Shown piece after piece: positions 4,778 to 7,479 of a stretch of 7,479 nt of DNA (the stretch's first letter is position 1; each line of letters begins with the position of its first letter). The notes below the pieces were generated by a model. The model was given only the letters and a program-made list of their open reading frames with translations. It was not told where the DNA came from and made no database searches. This stretch comes from JBAXXL01 sp038206725. Lineage in GTDB: Bacteria; Bacteroidota; Ignavibacteria; Kapaibacteriales; UBA2268. The translations under genes and the position numbers were made by a program. The DNA lies in assembly GCA_038206725.1 (NCBI GenBank), contig JBBRAO010000067.1:1-7479 (forward strand), given 5' to 3'.

Positions 4778-6403
4778 ATGATGAAAATAGAAGCAAATAT
4801 CGTCGATATTGTAAAAAAAAGGATATTTTTTGGCACAATTCAGATAGAGAGTGGAAGAATCTACTCAGTCGAAGAAAAAATCGGTACATCGGATAAATAT
4901 ATCCTCCCTGGTTTTATTGATTCCCATATTCATATTGAAAGCACGATGCTTGTACCCTCGGAATTTTCTCCGGTCGCGCTATCGTTCGGAACAATCGGTG
5001 TTGTTGCCGACCCTCACGAAATTGCCAATGTATTAGGAATAAAAGGTGTACGGTATATGATCGAGAATGCGGAGAAAGTGCCCTTACGCTTTTATTTTGG
5101 CGCACCGAGCAGTGTACCGGCAACTGAATTTGAAACCTCAGGAGCTGTAATTACACCCGATGATATCGAAACTCTAATGGATAACGACGAGGTTTCGCAT
5201 TTATCGGAAGTAATGAACTACCCGGGAGTTTTAGCTGAAACGCCCGATATAATGACCAAACTGGAAATCGCCAAGAAATTCGGGAAAGAAATTGATGGTC
5301 ACGCGCCTCATTTATCCGGTACCGATTTGGAAAAATATATTTCAGCCGGTTGCCGAACAGACCACGAAGCTGACAGTTACCAAGAAGGCGAAGAAAAAAT
5401 TCAAAAGGGTATGAAAATTCTTATCCGCGAAGGTTCCGCCGCGAAAAATTTTGAGGCATTGGCTGAATTAATTGATAAATACCCCGATGAAGTAATGTTT
5501 TGTTCCGACGATTTACACGCCAACGATTTGGTTAAGTGGCATATAAATTTGCTTGTTAAACGAGCCATAGCAAATGGATGTGATTTATTCAACGTTCTGC
5601 GAGCCGCTTCATTCAATCCCAAAAAGCACTATTATTTAAACTCGGGATTATTGCAGAAGGGCGATTCGGCAGATTGGATTATGGTTGATAATCTCACAGA
5701 ATTCAACGTATTGGAAACTTATATCAATGGCGAAAAAGTTTATGATAGGGTAGAGCAGAACACAAAAAAGATTCCGATACGAATAGTGAACAAATTCGAA
5801 GTAATTCCAAAATCAATTGACGATCTACGATTGAAAGCTACAAGCGAAAATATAAAAGTTATAGTTGCCGAAAATGGGGAACTCACTACAAAGGGAATCA
5901 TCACCAAAGCTAAAATTGAAAATGGATTTGCGGTTAGTGATATCCAAAACGATATTTTAAAGATTGTCAATGTTTCGCGATATGGCAACACTAAACCCAC
6001 CGTCGCTTTTATAAAGAATTTCGGATTGAAGCGTGGAGCAATTGCATCAAGTATCGCTCACGACTCGCACAACATAATAGCAGTTGGTGTGGATGATGAA
6101 AGTATTCTGAAAGCCGTTAATTCGATTATTCGGGCTAAGGGTGGAATAAGCGTTTGCGATGGCGAAGAAATAATTCAATTAGATTTACCTGTTGCCGGTT
6201 TAATGTCCGACCAAAAAGCCGAAGTTGTTGCGCGGAAATATACTGAGCTAAATGAAAAAGCTAAGGAATTGGGGTGCAATCTTGACGCGCCGTTTATGAC
6301 GTTATCATTTATGGCATTGCTTGTTATACCCGAATTGAAATTGAGTGATAAAGGTTTGTTCGATGCCCAAAAATTTGCTTTTACAGATGTATTTGTGCAC
6401 TAA
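4778..6403 (+). CDS. ade: Adenine deaminase (EC 3.5.4.2)
   Basis: Converts adenine to hypoxanthine and ammonia in purine salvage. It is a cytoplasmic metal-dependent amidohydrolase, distinct from adenosine deaminase. Motifs in order: PGFIDSHIHIESTM (44-57) with metal ligands His50 and His52; VVADPHEIANVLG (75-87); DGHAPHLSG (173-181); CRTDHEADSYQEGEEKI (192-208), a hallmark of this family; FCSDDLHAND (241-250) with the catalytic Asp pair 244-245; and SSIAHDSHNI (424-433) in the C-terminal domain of bacterial adenine deaminases. The 541 residues cover the full architecture: small N-terminal beta domain, barrel, C-terminal adenine-deaminase domain. It is slightly shorter than the E. coli enzyme (588). 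It starts at one of two adjacent ATGs. It is divergent from the TPR gene and ends 4 bp inside the convergent HD-domain gene. I see no riboswitch in its 73-bp upstream gap. Confidence 0.96.
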   Translation: MMKIEANIVDIVKKRIFFGTIQIESGRIYSVEEKIGTSDKYILPGFIDSHIHIESTMLVPSEFSPVALSFGTIGVVADPHEIANVLGIKGVRYMIENAEKVPLRFYFGAPSSVPATEFETSGAVITPDDIETLMDNDEVSHLSEVMNYPGVLAETPDIMTKLEIAKKFGKEIDGHAPHLSGTDLEKYISAGCRTDHEADSYQEGEEKIQKGMKILIREGSAAKNFEALAELIDKYPDEVMFCSDDLHANDLVKWHINLLVKRAIANGCDLFNVLRAASFNPKKHYYLNSGLLQKGDSADWIMVDNLTEFNVLETYINGEKVYDRVEQNTKKIPIRIVNKFEVIPKSIDDLRLKATSENIKVIVAENGELTTKGIITKAKIENGFAVSDIQNDILKIVNVSRYGNTKPTVAFIKNFGLKRGAIASSIAHDSHNIIAVGVDDESILKAVNSIIRAKGGISVCDGEEIIQLDLPVAGLMSDQKAEVVARKYTELNEKAKELGCNLDAPFMTLSFMALLVIPELKLSDKGLFDAQKFAFTDVFVH

Positions 6404-7011
6404 CTCAAGATTTTATTTCTATGCTTTAAAAGCTCAGTTTTCAGGTAAATCAGGTTTTGGTCTTTAGAATTATCGAAAAGCGGAATGATGGTTTTGGATA
6501 TTTCTTCGAGATATTTCAGGACATTACCGGTTACATCAATATCGAAACAGCGGATGGTGTCCAAATGCTCAGCACCCAAAATTACCAAGTAATCATCGTT
6601 ACAGACTTGCGATTGCAGACTTTTGTTTTCGTCGGGGTTTTCCGATTTATGGCAAATTGTATGGCTATCAGTAATGCACTGGATTAAATAAGTGGTATAG
6701 GCTCCGAAATTAAAATCAATTATCTCGGGTGTGATGTCGTTGGTTAAATTGAAAACATCGTGAAGAAGTGCCGCGCAAAGCATTTCAGGTTCGTAAATGA
6801 ATAACTCACTTATTAAGATATAGCAAACGCGAGTGGCGTGGCTGAAACTATCCATACCAAAAGGTGTTAGTTTCGACGAGCATATCATCTCCGCCATTTC
6901 GTAAGCCGAAAGAACGCGGTTGATCTCCAAACTGTCCAATTTCTCGCTGAGCAGAAATTCTATATCGCCGGAATCTATATATACATCTTCGTAATGGGAG
7001 AAGTTTTCCAT
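6400..7011 (-). CDS. Small HD-domain protein, RelA/SpoT-hydrolase-like, altered active site
   Basis: A 203-residue protein whose core (about 30-155) resembles the HD domain that hydrolyses (p)ppGpp in Rel/SpoT and Mesh1 enzymes. Matching parts are SHATRVCYIL (57-66), MLCAALLHDV (77-86), and DYLVILGAEHLDTIR (140-154), which stands where those enzymes have a LADRLHNMR-type helix. His58, His84 and Asp85 fit three of the four metal ligands. The fourth ligand, the Asp of ADRLHN, is Glu148 here. The catalytic Glu-Asp pair after HD is Asn88-Leu89, and the Asn of ADRLHN is Thr152. By eye it therefore keeps the fold and part of the metal site but not the usual ppGpp-hydrolase residues. It has no signal peptide, no membrane segment and no synthetase domain. 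It might act on another phosphorylated nucleotide, or only bind one. Its stop overlaps the stop of ade by 4 bp. No ribosome binding site is visible. Confidence 0.75.
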   Translation of the reverse strand: MENFSHYEDVYIDSGDIEFLLSEKLDSLEINRVLSAYEMAEMICSSKLTPFGMDSFSHATRVCYILISELFIYEPEMLCAALLHDVFNLTNDITPEIIDFNFGAYTTYLIQCITDSHTICHKSENPDENKSLQSQVCNDDYLVILGAEHLDTIRCFDIDVTGNVLKYLEEISKTIIPLFDNSKDQNLIYLKTELLKHRNKILS

Positions 7012-7067
7012 TAATTTTCTGTTTTCTGATATTATTAAAGTGCTAATATAAGAATTATTGACCAGAA

Positions 7068-7141
7068 ATTTCCATATAAATCAAACAACATTTAAAAATA
7101 CAAAAAAAATAAAATAAAATATCGAATATATATATGGAAAT
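7068..7141. repeat. 11-bp inverted repeat spanning an AT-rich gap
   Basis: ATTTCCATATA (7068-7078) is exactly complementary to TATATGGAAAT (7131-7141), with 52 very AT-rich bases between them. It lies between the divergent HD and methyltransferase genes. It could be a pair of protein-binding half-sites, a small mobile-element trace, or chance in AT-rich DNA. Confidence 0.5.
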
Positions 7142-7227
7142 CAATCTTAGATTATTAATTTTGCATTAGAGTATGAAGTTATTTGTGATTTATCCATCCT
7201 TGTATTCAAATTTTAAAATATTTTTCT

Positions 7228-7235
7228 TAATTTTG
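7228..7235 (+). promoter_or_regulatory. Putative -7 box for the methyltransferase gene
   Basis: TAATTTTG matches TAnnTTTG and lies 40 nt before the ATG at 7276. The ten bases TTAATTTTGC (7227-7236) are repeated at 7155-7164, so there may be two start sites or a repeated binding site. No -33 box stands at the standard distance from either copy. Confidence 0.35.
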
Positions 7236-7275
7236 CCATATAAGTTAATGTTACAATTAAAAAGATGATTGAATA

Positions 7276-7479
7276 ATGAAAAAAGAATCCGCTAATAAAA
7301 ATTTACACGATGCTAAAAATGCTAAAAAAGATGAGTTTTATACTCAACTTGCTGATATTGAAAAAGAAATGAAGCATTATAAAGAGCATTTTAATGGTAA
7401 AACTGTTTTGTGTAATTGCGATGACCCGCGTGTTAGCAATTTCTTCCATTATTTCTCTTTTAATTTTGAAAATCTCGGT
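7276..7479 (+). CDS. EcoRI-type adenine-specific DNA methyltransferase (5' part)
   Basis: The first 68 codons of a gene that runs off the right edge. The translation is very close in pattern to the N-terminus of M.EcoRI-type enzymes: a basic start, then KKDEFYTQ (17-24), DIEKEMKHYKEHF (27-39), and CNCDDPRVSNFFHYFSFNFE (46-65). These enzymes transfer a methyl group from S-adenosylmethionine to adenine N6 in DNA. The EcoRI member modifies GAATTC and protects it from its partner endonuclease. The (D/N)PP(Y/F) catalytic motif is not within the visible part. A four-codon frame (ATG at 7265) ends in TAA overlapping the ATG at 7276, so coupling is possible. Whether a restriction gene follows, and what the target is, cannot be told from here. 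At least three GAATTC sites occur in the window (690, 3432, 5699). Confidence 0.9.
   Translation, partial: MKKESANKNLHDAKNAKKDEFYTQLADIEKEMKHYKEHFNGKTVLCNCDDPRVSNFFHYFSFNFENLG

Noticed and set aside
6457..6687. 76-codon plus-strand frame inside the HD gene
   Set aside because: It is antisense to a protein with recognisable HD motifs and has no family features.

Overview
The window looks like a chromosomal segment from a Bacteroidota/Chlorobi-type (FCB group) bacterium. Several genes or the tRNA are preceded by a TAnnTTTG element, the -7 box of Bacteroidota promoters, and one copy sits exactly 19 nt downstream of a TTTG -33 box. Shine-Dalgarno sequences are mostly absent. The secreted TPR protein has a short signal peptide ending in YSQ, as is common in this phylum. 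The intergenic DNA is rich in AATTACG-type and AATTCAA-type short repeats. I cannot name a genus.

Left part (1-1438): no intact gene. Positions 1-762 are AT-rich and hold a (CTAT)7 microsatellite, three small unrelated hairpin repeats, two copies of a 34/37-nt direct repeat, a pair of mini-hairpins with matched stem changes, and four blocks of different tandem heptamers. Next come two gene tails placed with their lost 5' ends together: the C-terminus of a YtcJ-like amidohydrolase (minus strand) and the C-terminus of a SagB-type nitroreductase (plus strand). Dispersed palindromic repeats follow, ending in a 35-nt near-perfect palindrome. This debris lies on the 3' side of a tRNA-Ser(GGA) gene (minus strand), which has its own intrinsic terminator.

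Middle (1615-6403): housekeeping genes. A Tat-exported LD-carboxypeptidase (S66 family) is followed after 2 bp by pdxA (vitamin B6 synthesis), probably as one operon. A periplasmic TPR protein on the opposite strand meets pdxA tail to tail with an 8-bp overlap. Divergent from it is ade (adenine deaminase, purine salvage).

Right part (6400-7479): a small HD-domain protein (minus strand) resembles the hydrolase domain of RelA/SpoT but appears to have lost several catalytic residues. It overlaps the end of ade by 4 bp. A 264-bp AT-rich gap with an 11-bp inverted repeat leads to the first 68 codons of an EcoRI-type adenine methyltransferase, probably the start of a restriction-modification locus beyond the edge.

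I find no clear new multi-gene system. The points most worth following are the altered HD protein, the methyltransferase at the right edge, and the layered repeat region.
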